A stretch of DNA of 64,000 nt from Fistulifera solaris (lineage: Eukaryota; Bacillariophyta; Bacillariophyceae; Naviculales; Stauroneidaceae), in the NCBI GenBank assembly GCA_030295235.1, contig AP026162.1, forward strand, positions 1,488,001 to 1,552,000, given 5' to 3'. The number at the start of each line of letters is the position of its first letter. Position 1 is the first letter of the stretch. The notes beneath the pieces are model-generated. The model was not told the DNA's origin. It did no database searches and saw nothing but the letters and a program-made list of their open reading frames with translations. Below, in pieces: positions 10,509 through 20,642 of this stretch. A program made the position numbers and the translations under genes.

Positions 10509-11372
10509 ATGAAGCATACACTATTACGTCCGGTTCAAGTGAGTGAGCGCCTCGTTGTCATTGCGGGATGGCTTGGATCTCAGCCGAAGCAGTTGCGGCG
10601 TTACGAAGAACTTTACGAACAGATGGGTTTTCAAACGCACAGCCGAATTGCAACCCCGTCGATGATAGTCAAAACATGTTTGGATTCTTCTTCAAAGATT
10701 CATATGCCAACAAACTGGCCGCCTTCGCGCAATTCGCTCACTTCTGTGGAAGATTTGGCCTGGGATATACTGGCACGCGTTCATGAAACGCAATCGAAGT
10801 GCGTTATTTTTCATGTTCTGTCGAACGGCGGATGTTTTGTATGGGAGCACATTCGCCTCATCCTGGGAGGCATCCACAATGATCCTAACAGTGACTCGGT
10901 ACAACCAATTCTGACCAGCATTCAAAAGTCACTCCGCGGCGTTGTATTTGACTCTTGTCCTGCTACCGATGTCGCCTGTATCGACCGAGCTTTGGAGTAC
11001 TGTTCCGAAACAGAGCAAGCCGATGTTTTGCGTGAGTTGAAACAAGATTCTTTGTCGTTTTTAAGAAGCGATAGCAGCCAACAGCTTCTAAATGCCCGCT
11101 CGACGGTCTATGTGGATCGGTTGGGGAGCGATGATTGGGCCCTCCCCCAGCTGTATCTGTACAGTGAAAGTGATCACTTGGCTACGGCACCTGGTATAGA
11201 TGCACTGGTTGACCGTAGAAGAGACTTGCTTGGAAAACGTATGATCTGGAGACGACGATGGAAGAATTCTCCCCACGTCTCTCATATTCGTGAGCATCCA
11301 TCGGATTATAAGAATGCCGTAGACAGTTTTGTTGAATTTTGTTTAAAAGATGATCTCAAATCTTCGCTCTAA
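10509..11372 (+). CDS. DUF829/TMEM53-like alpha/beta-hydrolase-fold protein
   Basis: The protein of 287 residues opens with VVIAGWLGSQPKQLRRYEELY, the hallmark of the DUF829 (TMEM53) family. It has an internal FHVLSNGG, resembling the nucleophile elbow of alpha/beta hydrolases with Ser between Leu and Asn. The family pattern at the end is also present (LYLYSESDHLA and SPHVSHIREHP). Animal TMEM53 is a nuclear-envelope membrane protein; catalytic activity has not been shown for the family as a whole. The start at 10509 is the first ATG in the frame and is preceded by an in-frame stop. The gene is convergent with RPA32, 82 nt apart. Function here is inferred from family only. Confidence 0.82.
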   Translation: MKHTLLRPVQVSERLVVIAGWLGSQPKQLRRYEELYEQMGFQTHSRIATPSMIVKTCLDSSSKIHMPTNWPPSRNSLTSVEDLAWDILARVHETQSKCVIFHVLSNGGCFVWEHIRLILGGIHNDPNSDSVQPILTSIQKSLRGVVFDSCPATDVACIDRALEYCSETEQADVLRELKQDSLSFLRSDSSQQLLNARSTVYVDRLGSDDWALPQLYLYSESDHLATAPGIDALVDRRRDLLGKRMIWRRRWKNSPHVSHIREHPSDYKNAVDSFVEFCLKDDLKSSL

Positions 11373-11454
11373 AATAGTCGATGTATAATGCCTGTTTACT
11401 TTCAAAAGAATTAATTCTATATATTACGTAAGGCTCGCAGTATTGTGTTATTAT

Positions 11455-12427
11455 CTAGATCGCAAACTTGAAGTGATCGTCCATGCCTGTCGTGTAAATT
11501 GTACCATCACCGGAAAGTTGATCAATGACTTGACGGATTTCGTGTTCCTGGAATCGACCCCGAAAATGTGCTTGAATTTGCGCGACACTGATTCCATTTT
11601 CAAACTTTTCACTCTCAATTTGCATGTAATCTTCAATGGCTTTGCTGACGGGGTTTCCGGCCGAACCCATTCCAGCTGCCGACAACGCAGGTCCTCTCAT
11701 CATGGGTCCGCCCTGGAACCCAATGCCGCTCATCATGGCTTGCGGCGCTCCATATTGGGACTTGCGTTTCGCTGATTCAGCCGTATAGACGACGTCCAGC
11801 ATGTGATGAGTCAATTCATTGCCGTTCGAAAAGGGCGAATACTTTCCGCGAGGATCATGAACTGACCCTCGTAGTCCTTCACTTGCCCCACAACTTTGAC
11901 ATAAATGTGATCGCGTTTTGTTTGTTCACGGAGCTCGGCCATGGCCGAGCATTCGTCCTGGTTGATCCATTGCTTGACGGTGAGAAGGCCAGTCCCATCT
12001 TCCACTTGATACATCATGTTGACACTGGACTCTTCGACACTGCGAACCGCAGCCACCAGCTTGACGTGATAGAGTTTTCTTCCGTCTTCTAGTTGCAGTC
12101 CTCCTCCGTCGCCATTTGGGTCGGGTTTGGAAGTTAAAATCATACGGATGGTCACCGGCTGACAACTTTGCTCATCGTAGCTACGTCTCGCTTTCCCTCC
12201 TCCTCCTCCTCCTCCGCCGCCTCCCGAGTTGGGAGGCGAGTAATTGTCTCCGAATCCTCCTCCGCTTGATCCACCAAACCCTCCGCCGAAACCTCCACCA
12301 AAGCCGCCGCCTCCTTGATAATCCATTCCTTATAACAGAAGAAAGCATCATTTGCGACAGATGAGAACGACTGCAGCATTGACGAAAGTATCTAGTCGTA
12401 CGATGCCTCTTGCTTACCGTAATTCAT
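11455..12427 (-). CDS. RPA2: replication protein A 32-kDa subunit
   Basis: RPA32 is the middle subunit of the trimeric single-stranded DNA-binding complex used in replication and repair. The N-terminus is Gly/Phe/Ser-rich (GGGFGG repeats), as in other RPA2 proteins. The OB fold follows (CQPVTIRMIL, YHVKLVAAVRSVEE, VEDGTGLLTVKQWI, VVGQVKDYEGQ, SIRPF). The C-terminal winged-helix domain is at about 11460-11640 (ISVAQIQAHFRG..EHEIRQVIDQLSGDGTIYTT). A phase-1 intron (12329-12417) probably separates a ten-base first exon (ATG AAT TAC G) from the rest; otherwise the start is ATG 12326. One base is missing near 11822 (GG expected GGG), which splits the frame between the OB fold and the linker. With it restored the protein is 294 residues. 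Confidence 0.88.
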
Positions 12428-12889
12428 TCTGCTGTGATTATAAGTGTGTGATTTGACGGGAAATACTAGTTGTTGATGTCAATAGCACAAGCAAAAGGAC
12501 CCTGTTCGTTCGAATGATTTCATTGCGATGCCATTGCTGAATTTGCCACCCACGCGCGAGGCGCGACAGTGTTGGATACCGTGATCGAACGCCGGGCATC
12601 CTCTTCGCGCTCCTTCTCGACTGTACTCTTGAGTATAGGATGGATTCAAATATCCCACCGTTGAGTGTTGCAACGGAAATTAACATGGTTTAACACATAC
12701 CTGCTTGACTCACTGCGACATTACAATGGAGGGAGGGACGAGAAATTTCTCACTGCGCGGAGGAGGAATTCTTTTCGTGCTTCTGTGGAGTGGGAGCGAG
12801 CGAGACCGCAGATCCCATTCGTTGCCATCTCGTGCACCTAAAGGACATTGCATCAAGCCTATTTGTTAGCTACAAGCCATTACAGTACC
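12428..12889. promoter_or_regulatory. divergent intergenic region, RPA2 / REEP-like
   Basis: These 462 nt lie between two outward-facing starts. They contain a GC-rich purine tract (GGAGGGAGGGACGAG and GGAGGAGGAATTC near 12730-12770). No specific element can be named. Confidence 0.35.
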
Positions 12890-13672
12890 ATGGATATCGT
12901 TCAAAAGCAACTCAAAGTCGTCAGAACACGTCTTGACAAGTATCCCGTCTTTCAAGAAGTCGAGGTAAGAAACGAATGACGAAGTCGTCTCTACGCGCTA
13001 AAGTTTGCGGCGTTCCCATTCTCGAATATGCCTCTGGTTCGTTCGCGACAACGTTTGAACTGCGAATTGCTTCGTGAATTTCTTTGCGTTCGTCTGCTAG
13101 CTTTTTCGGCGCTTCAAGATGCTGACGTTGAACATCATCGTGCACATCACTCACTGATTTATGATCACCGCTTCGTACAGGATAAAACCGGTGCACCCAA
13201 AGAAATCGTCGCACTCGGTTTGGCGGTAGTCCTCGGCGTGGCCATCATTTTCGGTATGGGTGTCGGCTCCTTGTCGAGCCTGGTTGGATTCTGCTACCCC
13301 GCCTTCAAGTCGTTTCAAGCGATCGAAACGAAACACAAAGGAGACGACACACAATGGTTGGTATACTGGGTCATCTTCGCCTTCTTCTCCATCATGGAGA
13401 CCTTTGTTGATCTTTTGTTGTACTGGATTCCCTTCTATTATGCCTTCAAGTTGGCGTTCCTTCTCTGGGCGATGATGCCGCAAACTAAGGGTGCCAAGTA
13501 TCTCTACGATACATTCTTGAAGGATCTGCTCAAGAAGAATGAGTCGAAGATTGATGCGGCTTTGGCGGAAGCGAAAAAGCATGCAGGAGCCATGGGATCG
13601 GAATTCGCGAGCGCTACATCGGAGGTCGCCACTGCTGTATCCGCAGCTGTCAAAGGAGACAAGAAGGAGTAA
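12890..13672 (+). CDS. REEP/HVA22/Yop1-family ER membrane-shaping protein
   Basis: Exon 1 (12890-12964, 25 codons) encodes an N-terminal amphipathic region. After a 216-nt GT-AG intron, the longest found in this window, exon 2 starts at 13181. The TB2/DP1/HVA22 domain is clear: a hydrophobic hairpin (ALGLAVVLGVAIIFGMG), then VGFCYPAFKSFQAIE and DDTQWLVYWVIFAFFSIMETF, with the diagnostic Pro/Tyr of YPAFKS and TQWLVYW. Family members bend and stabilise tubular ER membranes. The C-terminal part is Lys- and Ala-rich and probably cytosolic. Total length is 188 residues, normal for the family. The frame is unbroken. Confidence 0.9.
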
Positions 13673-14492
13673 TGTTTGGTGAAGGGCGAATCTAGTCGAT
13701 GTTTGCATAGCTTTTTTGTGATGCTTCCTAAAACTGTTTGAGCTGGATGACTGATTATTGGTGCATAGGAAGCCTCACGTAATGGATGAATTTGTAAGAC
13801 CGTTTCACACGTCACCCTTCTCTAAGATCGTTTCTTTACAACTTTTGCTGGAAGTGACTTAGAGTTGACATAAAAGCGAGTGACTTGCGTGATAGGTGGT
13901 CCCATTCGCCCGTCTTATTCATAGGAACGATCAGTGTGATCTCGACTACCTCTTCGATAGTGCATTTTGTCTTTAGAGTGTTGTGGTCCTCTATGGTTGA
14001 GCACTAACTAGGACGTCCTACCTTTTTATTTGAAGTACTGTAGTCGTTCAACATCGAATGCAGTCGTTCGACCTAGTCTTTCCAGTCTCTAGCTAAGGGA
14101 TTTTCCTGGTCTTCTCATCGTTCCGCAAAGGTGAAAAAATCATCGTTAGGTTCACGTACGGAGTAGAAAGTACATTGTTGACCACAGTATCCTCGTGAAA
14201 AACTGTACTAAAACGAGTCCCAGAACGATAGAATGTGGTACCTTTTGTTAGCAGCTACGACAAGGAAAATTTGTCATGTGGGATTGGATTTGACCGTTGT
14301 AATTATTAGTCACTCCAACGCAGTTCAGTATCGCCGTAGGACTTGTACGAGAAGCTACGGTCGCGTTGGCACTACGCGTCGTTTGAGGACCAAAATCAAC
14401 CGATCCCATGATAAAAGCGCAATCAAAAGGCATCGTCGTCAATGGTGCCTTGCGTAGTAATTAATTAATCTTATTCAAGCAAAGCAACAATC
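13673..14492. other. intergenic, no gene seen
   Basis: This 820-nt stretch between two plus-strand genes has only short, non-conserved open frames. It should hold the terminator region of the REEP-like gene and the promoter of the KDEL-receptor-like gene. I see no repeat or RNA gene. Confidence 0.4.
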
Positions 14493-15697
14493 ATGTCTTC
14501 TGGAGGACCTTACGGTCGTCAAGGCTATCAATCGAATCCCAGCGGGTATGGTGCTGGTGGAGGTTACGGAGCTCCGACCGGCGGGGGTTACATGGCGCCG
14601 CAGTATGGCGCAGGCTACGGAGGCGGTGCTTCGTATGCCGCTCCCACATCTCAGGGCTCTTATGGAGGCGATTTTGGGGCGTATAATGCTCAAGAATCGA
14701 ATGTGAGTATTGAATGATTGGAAAATGTGAACGTTAGCCGCTGAAATTGTCGGAGTAGCGCTGATGTGATGGGTTGCGCTGAATAAATTCTCACTCTTGC
14801 TGCTTCTTATTATTTCACAAGGACGGAGGTGATGAAAAAGCAAAGACCGGTAAAAAGAGCTTCGCAATTCACGCACTTAATAAGAATGTCTACATGTGGG
14901 CAGGTTTCTTCACGGCGTCACTATTCGTTTACTTTTTACTTTCGGGAGGAGACTTTTCCTTCTTGATGACCTACGGTGCCATGGCTCGAATGTTTGGATT
15001 TGGGATTCTCATTGTAAAGACATATAAAAGTCAGCGAGCCACAGGGGTGTCGGTCAAGTCATTGCAGCTTTATTGCTTAGTGTTCTTCTTTCGCTTAACG
15101 TCAATTATCCGACACGAGGGATATTTGCCTTACGATAAATCGGGGGATTGGTTGTATCATCTCATTGAAATCATGTCACTGATTTTCACGTCGGCGGCTC
15201 TTTACGGATGCATGGTTCCTTTCAAGGGAACGTACCAGGCTGACATGGACCGGTTCGGCGAATTCAATGTTCCACCAGGAGCTGGTGCAGTCTACATCGC
15301 TCTGCCGGTACTGATCATCTCGATTTTCATTCACCCCAATCTCAATGCCGATTTCCTCAGTGATACAGCGTGGACCTATGCTATGTACTTGGAGTCAATG
15401 GCGCTGATCCCTCAGCTTTACATGTTTCAGAAGCAAACTTCGGGCGTTGTCGAATTGCTTACGGCTCACTTTGTTGCCGCCCTGGGTTTTGGTCGATTAA
15501 TGGAATTTCTATTCTGGATCTACAGCTATCATGAATTGGCGAGTAGCTCCGGTTCACGTCTGCCCGGTTATCTAGCTCTCTTTTCGCAATTCGTACAGCT
15601 CGTTTTGATGATCGACTTCTTCTGGTACTACTATATGGCGGTGAAGAACGCCACCCCATTGGTTCTTCCACAACATTCTGGGATGGGTATGGTTTAG
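14493..15697 (+). CDS. ER lumen protein-retaining receptor (ERD2/KDEL receptor)-like
   Basis: Exon 1 (14493-14702) encodes a 70-residue Gly/Tyr/Gln/Ala-rich leader with GYG and YGA motifs. After a 119-nt intron, exon 2 (14822-15697) encodes a seven-helix membrane protein. ERD2 hallmarks are seen: ARMFGFGILIVKTYKSQRATGVSVKSLQLY, then WTYAMYLESMALIPQLYMFQK, THY-like TAHFVAALGFGR, and DFFWYYY near the end. Canonical ERD2 retrieves escaped ER proteins from the Golgi by binding C-terminal KDEL/HDEL. This copy has an extra leading hydrophobic helix (AGFFTASLFVYFLL), like the plant ERD2-like proteins, so ligand binding is not assured. Total length is 361 residues against about 215 for classical receptors. 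The frame is intact. Confidence 0.88.
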
Positions 15698-15745
15698 ATA
15701 AAACTGTAATTGGCAATCTTCTGAACTCTATAGTCAATCTCAATT

Positions 15746-16023
15746 TAGTTCAAAGTTGTTCTGTCGAAACGCACGGACCCTTGTCAAGATTTTATTCGGG
15801 CGGCCACTGTGGCCGGCAAAGCGTCCCGCAAGCTCATCATACGCAGTCACGAGAACGATGCGCTGGATTTGGCGAAAGACTATCACGCCATTTACTCGAC
15901 ACCAAGTACCTTGCAAGACGAGACGCAATAGACCTTGCAAGCGACCGTCCTGGAGTCCGTACAACAAGGTGTAACAAGATATGCCAGACATTATTCGTGC
16001 GGTTCAGTCCGAGACGTTCCATG
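15746..16023 (+). pseudogene. unidentified protein-coding remnant
   Basis: After a stop at 15746 one frame reads as protein-like sequence up to a TAG at 15929 (CQDFIRAATVAGKASRKLII, then RSHENDALDLAKDYHAIYS), and the same frame continues past that stop (TLQATVLESVQQGVTRYARHY) to about 16023. The balanced composition suggests a former coding region or the tail of a gene whose 5' part is lost. I do not recognise a family. It begins right after the KDEL-receptor-like stop and marks the left border of a repeat-rich island. Confidence 0.3.
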
Positions 16024-16261
16024 ACACCGAGCAGGGAGCAAATTTCTGAACGACAACCAAATCACCTAGTAAGTTAAGGCCTAGCTGGTTACATACTTTA
16101 AAAAAATCGCTCCAAATCATCTTCGTCAACATTCTCTCTGTGGATTCGCTTGCTATTTTTGCTACTTAGACACAATCTTTGTGAATCAATATTCACGCAT
16201 AAGCTGTGCAAAACCAAACTCGTTAAGTACAACGATCATACACTATTTCAGTGTACTAATA

Positions 16262-17060
16262 AATGCGTGCCGGTATCGATGCCTCAAAAAGAAGCGACCT
16301 TACTATAAGCTCGATTGCTTTCGCGGATTGCGGCCTTTTCCTTGGATCAAGCTATCGATTTCGTCGTTTGAAAAATGAGCAAGAGAAGGCGATTGTCGCG
16401 TCAAGAGGCGTAGTCAAAACAGACGCGAAAACGGACATGCGATCTCTATTTTCAAAGTTGTTCTCACTAATGCTTGTTCGTCTTTGGTCATAGAACATCA
16501 AACATTTTATCTTTCGATGCTTGTTCGTTTTTGGTCATCGAACATCAAACGTTTTATGTTTTTATTTCGTCGTTTGAAAAATGAACAGGAGAAGGCGATT
16601 GTCGCGTCAAGGTCAAAATATAGACGTGAAAGCGGACATGTGCTCTCTAAATTAAAAGTTGTTCTCACTAATGCTTGTTCGTCAATGGTCTTCGAACATC
16701 AAACATTTTATCTTTCGATGCGTGTTCCTCTTTGGTCTTCGAACATCAAACATTTTTCTTCATCTTCGAACATCAAACGTTTTATGTTTTTATTTCGTCG
16801 TTTGAAAAATGAACAGGAAAAGGCGATTGTCGCGTCAAGGTCAAAATAGACGCGAAAGCGGACACGTGCTCTCTATTTTCGAAATTGTTCTCAACAATGC
16901 TTGTTCGTCAATGGTCTTCGAACATCAAACATTTTTTCTTTTCTTCGAGCGATCGTCGATCTTCAAACATATTTTCATTGTCAGCGCTCAAAATCGTTCT
17001 TTCATCTTGTGTACAGGAATGGAACTGGGGCGACAGTGCGTGTCCTCGTCATTAGCAAAT
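16262..17060. repeat. ~205-230-bp tandem repeat, three copies
   Basis: The block CGTCGTTTGAAAAATGAACAGGAGAAGGCGATTGTCGCGTC starts at 16362, 16568 and 16796 (periods 206 and 228). Each is followed by GTTGTTCTCACTAATGCTTGTTCGT. A roughly 50-bp sub-repeat built on CATCGAACATCAAACGTTTTATG recurs inside the units. A diverged copy lies at 19075-19250. No function or terminal structure is visible. Confidence 0.85.
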
Positions 17061-17139
17061 CGGTCAGCGTCTGGATAGTTTCAAGCGTTACATTTGCACG
17101 AGGCATTTACAAATACCTTCTCTTTTGATCCTTTGCATC

Positions 17140-17423
17140 ATCGAATTGCCCAAGACAAGCGTCTCTTCCAGTCGCCTCATGTCGGATACCTCTCGCTGTC
17201 AGAAGAACAAGCTCATCCAAGGTGACATCCTTTGGTGATTCGGGCATGATCATCCTTTGGAGACAATAACAGAGTCTCACGGACCATCTCGGCGCCATGC
17301 AAAGCCGTTCCTGAAAACGCACTTTCAGCAGCCTGCAATGCTTCATCGAATGTCACGCCGCCTTCTTCGTCGTCGTTATCAAAGCAGCTTGCGACCAAAC
17401 AATCGTACAATTAATGCGTTTTG
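17140..17423 (-). pseudogene. duplicated fragment of COG1 (EF-hand segment)
   Basis: This segment closely matches 21647-21960 of the COG1 gene, in the same orientation. Shared stretches include CAAGGTGACATCCTTTGG and AATAACAGAGTCTCACGG. Its translation keeps VTFDEALQA.ESAFSGTA and HGAEMVRETLLLSPKDD. It lacks an 11-bp piece present in COG1 (after GGGCATG at about 17250) and about 16 bp near its upstream end, so it is not open throughout. There are no flanking exons of COG1. It is a partial gene duplication about 4.2 kb from its source, not a transcript copy with poly-A. Confidence 0.88.
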
Positions 17424-17659
17424 GCGAAAAACGGAAAACGCAAGAAGCGTAAAGATACGCTTAGTCCGTCCGGTTTTGAACATTATCATGACCAATTGAA
17501 TGGGATGTCTGCCCGGTACATTATTGGGCTAAAAGTGCGAGAAAAAATCAGCATCGCGCAAAAGAAAAAGCGAGAAGCGATCAGAATATTTGCATTGCGT
17601 TCCAAGAGCTCATTATTTCTTATTATTTGCGCATCATCAACTGCAGAACTTATTCGATC

Positions 17660-18706
17660 ATGACAAAATTTACTCCTCGGAAAGACAAGAAACTCAGCCA
17701 AGCGTTTGCTAGCGTTTGGAATGATAATGAGTCTAAGGGTGTTCAACAGACAAACGAAGAATTCTATGGGCGGGTGCACGAAAAGTTTCACGAGCTACTT
17801 CCTAATGCTGGGAAACAATTCGATCGAACCAGCCTTATGAACCGCTTCACCAAATACTTGAACAAAGCGACGCCTGCTTTCACAAAAGCACTCGAACAGA
17901 CAAAGCGTAAAGATGGTGAAAGTAAAAGGACTACTTGGAACGAATTTTGACTCAATACCGAATCAATGAGAACATCGGCAAGAAGACAAAGCTGGACTGG
18001 GTCTTGCCGTGCTGGAAAAGTTCTCCGTAAGCTGTCTAAATATGAAAGTTTGGAAGATGCAGCTCATGGTGATGGTTCGTCGGACAGTACTCGTAGTGCA
18101 AAGCGGGCTGCTGAACAGGGGTCCAATGAGCGCCTCGTCCGCCGTAAGACGAAAGGGGTGATGGTCGCAGATAAGAATAAGAAGATCGAAAAGCTCATGA
18201 CCCAGATAAAGCAGTGGTCCGAGGAAGCTGTTGATGGCATCAATTACGGGTTGCGTCGCATTGCTGCCATAACGAATGCACATGAAAAAGCCTAAGACCT
18301 GTTGCTTGCAGCGAGCGCTTACGACGATGAAGATACGATCCAGCGCGACGAGGATTATAGCGAGTTTGCCATCGACAGTGAAAATGAGAAGGAGGAGGAC
18401 GCTGGTGAAGATGAGGAAACTGATGAAGATGAATTTTCGACCCAGCGCGACGTGGACGCCTTTAGCGAGTATGGCAGCGACAACGAAGATGACAAAGAAA
18501 ATGATAAGAAATCTTCGGTAAGCAGCCATCGGCGTCATCAAAGCCCGTCGCCTCTATTGACCCGTCGCAGCTTAAACGAAAGCGATCATCGTAGCAAGAG
18601 CGAAGACAAGTCTACGAAAGCCCGTCGTGTCTCTTTGGAAAGTGATCGTCGTCGAACAAGCTCGGAGTCTTTGATGGTTGCTCAGTCCCGCAAGAAAAGC
18701 GAGTGA
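17660..18706 (+). CDS. Myb/SANT-like (NAM-associated type) protein
   Basis: The first 75 residues (KFTPRKDKKLSQAFASVWND..., EEFYGRVHEKFHELLPN, RTSLMNRFTKYLNKA) resemble the Myb/SANT-like module of NAM-associated and Harbinger Myb-like proteins, which bind DNA. A second conserved block follows: ILTQYRIN...WVLPCWKVLRKLSKYE. The middle is basic and the end is acidic and then Ser/Arg-rich (SHRRHQSPSP, RSLNESDHRSKSEDKS). Two cancelling single-base shifts occur in the A runs 17924-17927 and 18016-18019. A TAA at 18293 interrupts the frame before the acidic tail, which stays open in the same frame to 18706. The protein is therefore either 211 or about 348 residues. It sits in a repeat-rich island, so a transposon-derived origin is possible, but no transposase or terminal inverted repeats were seen. 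Confidence 0.55.
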
Positions 18707-19895
18707 GTATAGCTCGGATAGTTCGGATGAGGAATGAGGAAGCTTCTACCTAGATAAGAATGTTCCCTAAGGATGCCCCCGTCTTCACTTGTGCTCCTGC
18801 TTTTTTCTCAATAACGACGGAAGAAAAGCGCTCGAGGTTGAGTGTCATGATGAGAATGACTGTAGACTCCATAGAGCCTTAAATTAGTAGTTGTTTGCTT
18901 ACTATCATTTGGTTTCTACAGCCAGATATGCCATGAAACTCTCCAGTAGCGATGGTAAATAGAATTGCACTTGGTTTTCGTTCAAGTGCATGAAGCAAAC
19001 CGCCCGCGAAGCTCGTCATGAGACGCAAATTGTCAAATACACCTAATATAATTCACTTCTCCCGTGTATCTGTAGATGCGTAACGGAATCAATGGCTGTC
19101 TCTAAAGAAGCGACTTTGCGATTAACTCCATCGATGATTCCATGGATTTGACCACGCTCTTGGATCTTTCAATTTGGCCTTTCGAAAAATGAGCAGGAGC
19201 AATAATCAACGCGTCGTCATCAAAATAGACGTTAGAGCGGGCATGCCACGTTGAATTCACCACCGACTGCCTTTAAAAGAAGATTTCCGGTAATCGTGTT
19301 GTAATTACTATGCATGTGTGTTGAAGATGTTGGGTTGCAGAATCTGGACGGCGACCTGCAGCAATGCGACGATCTAAGGCTTGTCATATTTGATGAATTA
19401 GTTCGGTTTGGTGATAAGATAGGAGAGCCCGACATGTCATTTTCTTATGCTTTGAGTTACAGTTCTAAATCTTCTGCCATTCAAGAAGTTTTTGCATCAA
19501 GCATCACTATACATCATTCATAAGAAAAATGAACCAGACGTTATTTGCATCGTCCCGTGTTTTGTGTTTTCGTCCTTTTTGTGGTTCACGTTTCACGGAT
19601 CATAAGTATCAATATTTTGTTGTTCACTATATAGTGGGTATTAACCGCTACAAATACTATTCAGTATGTTGTGGCTATACAATGAATGTAAATTTGTACC
19701 GGTGTGATTTAGCTGGGATGCGGTGCAGTTTCGTTCGGAAGTTTTGAGCATTTTTTGACACTTGATGACAACATGTTGTAACTTTCGGCTCGACGACCTT
19801 GTAACCACGTAACTATGCAATAGAATCATGACTTTCTATATTACGTTGAGCCTTAAGTCAAAAGGACCCCCTTCCGCGTGGATTAACGGAGCTGC
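18707..19895. other. gene-free stretch with one diverged island repeat
   Basis: No gene was recognised. At 19075-19250 lies a diverged copy of the repeat at 16262-16450: compare AAAGAAGCGAC..., then CCTTTCGAAAAATGAGCAGGAG and CAAAATAGACG. The two copies are in direct orientation and bracket the COG1 fragment and the Myb/SANT-like gene. The remainder up to the Mpv17-like gene is AT-rich and featureless to my eye. Confidence 0.6.
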
Positions 19896-20490
19896 ATGAA
19901 GGTTTTCACTGAATTATCGAAGATGTTTGCGGCGTTTTCTTCGGTTATAGGGAAAAATCCTCTCCTCGTCAATAGTTTTACAGGTGGTTCCCTTTGTCTC
20001 GCATCGGATGCTATTGCCCAACGAATGGAGCAGCGTGAATTTGTTGACTCGAGTTTTTCTACGTCCAGGATGCTTTCGGCTGGTTTAATTGGTTCGTTTT
20101 TTGGCGGTGTTGTGTATCCGCGAGCATACGCTCGTCTCGATACGATCTGGCACGGAAAAGATCTCGCTTCTCTCTTCAAGAAGTCTCTGGTGGAAATTTT
20201 AACTGTAGGAGTGTTCGTCAACAGCGTCAGCATATCGAGTCGGGGTGTCTTTTGCGGGCCGGAAGCCAAACTCGGTTGTGCGTCACGTGGCCAGAGAAAT
20301 GCCTCATGTGATGCTCAACGATGCTAGAGTATGGCTGCCTTACAACATGATCGCGTTTTCTTTCATCCCTGCGTATATCCGACCGACTGCTACTGCTTTC
20401 ATGGAAGCCAGTTGGCAGACCTACATTAGTTTACGGTCTCATGATTATGAAACTCATGTTGATTCGGAAAAGGCCGCACTCGTTCTTTGA
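19896..20490 (+). CDS. Mpv17/PMP22-family membrane protein
   Basis: The sequence shows the Mpv17/PMP22 pattern. The N-terminus has a helix with the family NP.L.N..TGG..C..SDAIAQ.ME motif. In the middle come GLIGSFFGGVVYPRAYARLD and IWHGKD. The C-terminal signature is VWLPYNMIAFSFIPAYIRP followed by a helix with ASWQTYISLRS (family W....N...VP...R......WN.YLS). Members sit in the mitochondrial inner or peroxisomal membrane and act as channels or in mtDNA maintenance; which applies here is unknown. One extra base in the G run 20242-20245 splits the ORF in the linker before the last helices. Corrected length is 197 residues, normal for the family. Confidence 0.85.
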
Positions 20491-20642
20491 AGCTTGTATC
20501 GGTCTATTGGTTTTTAACCTAACGCTATAACTGCTAATGCTTAATTTTAATAAATATTAGAGAGGAGCATTTAATCATAACCGAGTGACAAGAGAGACAT
20601 CGAATAATCATCGTTTTGCGTCGCAAATAACACATTTCCTTA

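Noticed and set aside
13151-13708. A 185-codon minus-strand frame.
   Set aside because: It mirrors the REEP-like exon, which has clear family motifs on the plus strand.
17660-18706. A complete Harbinger-type DNA transposon around the Myb/SANT-like gene.
   Set aside because: No transposase (DDE) frame, terminal inverted repeats or target-site duplication could be found in the island.
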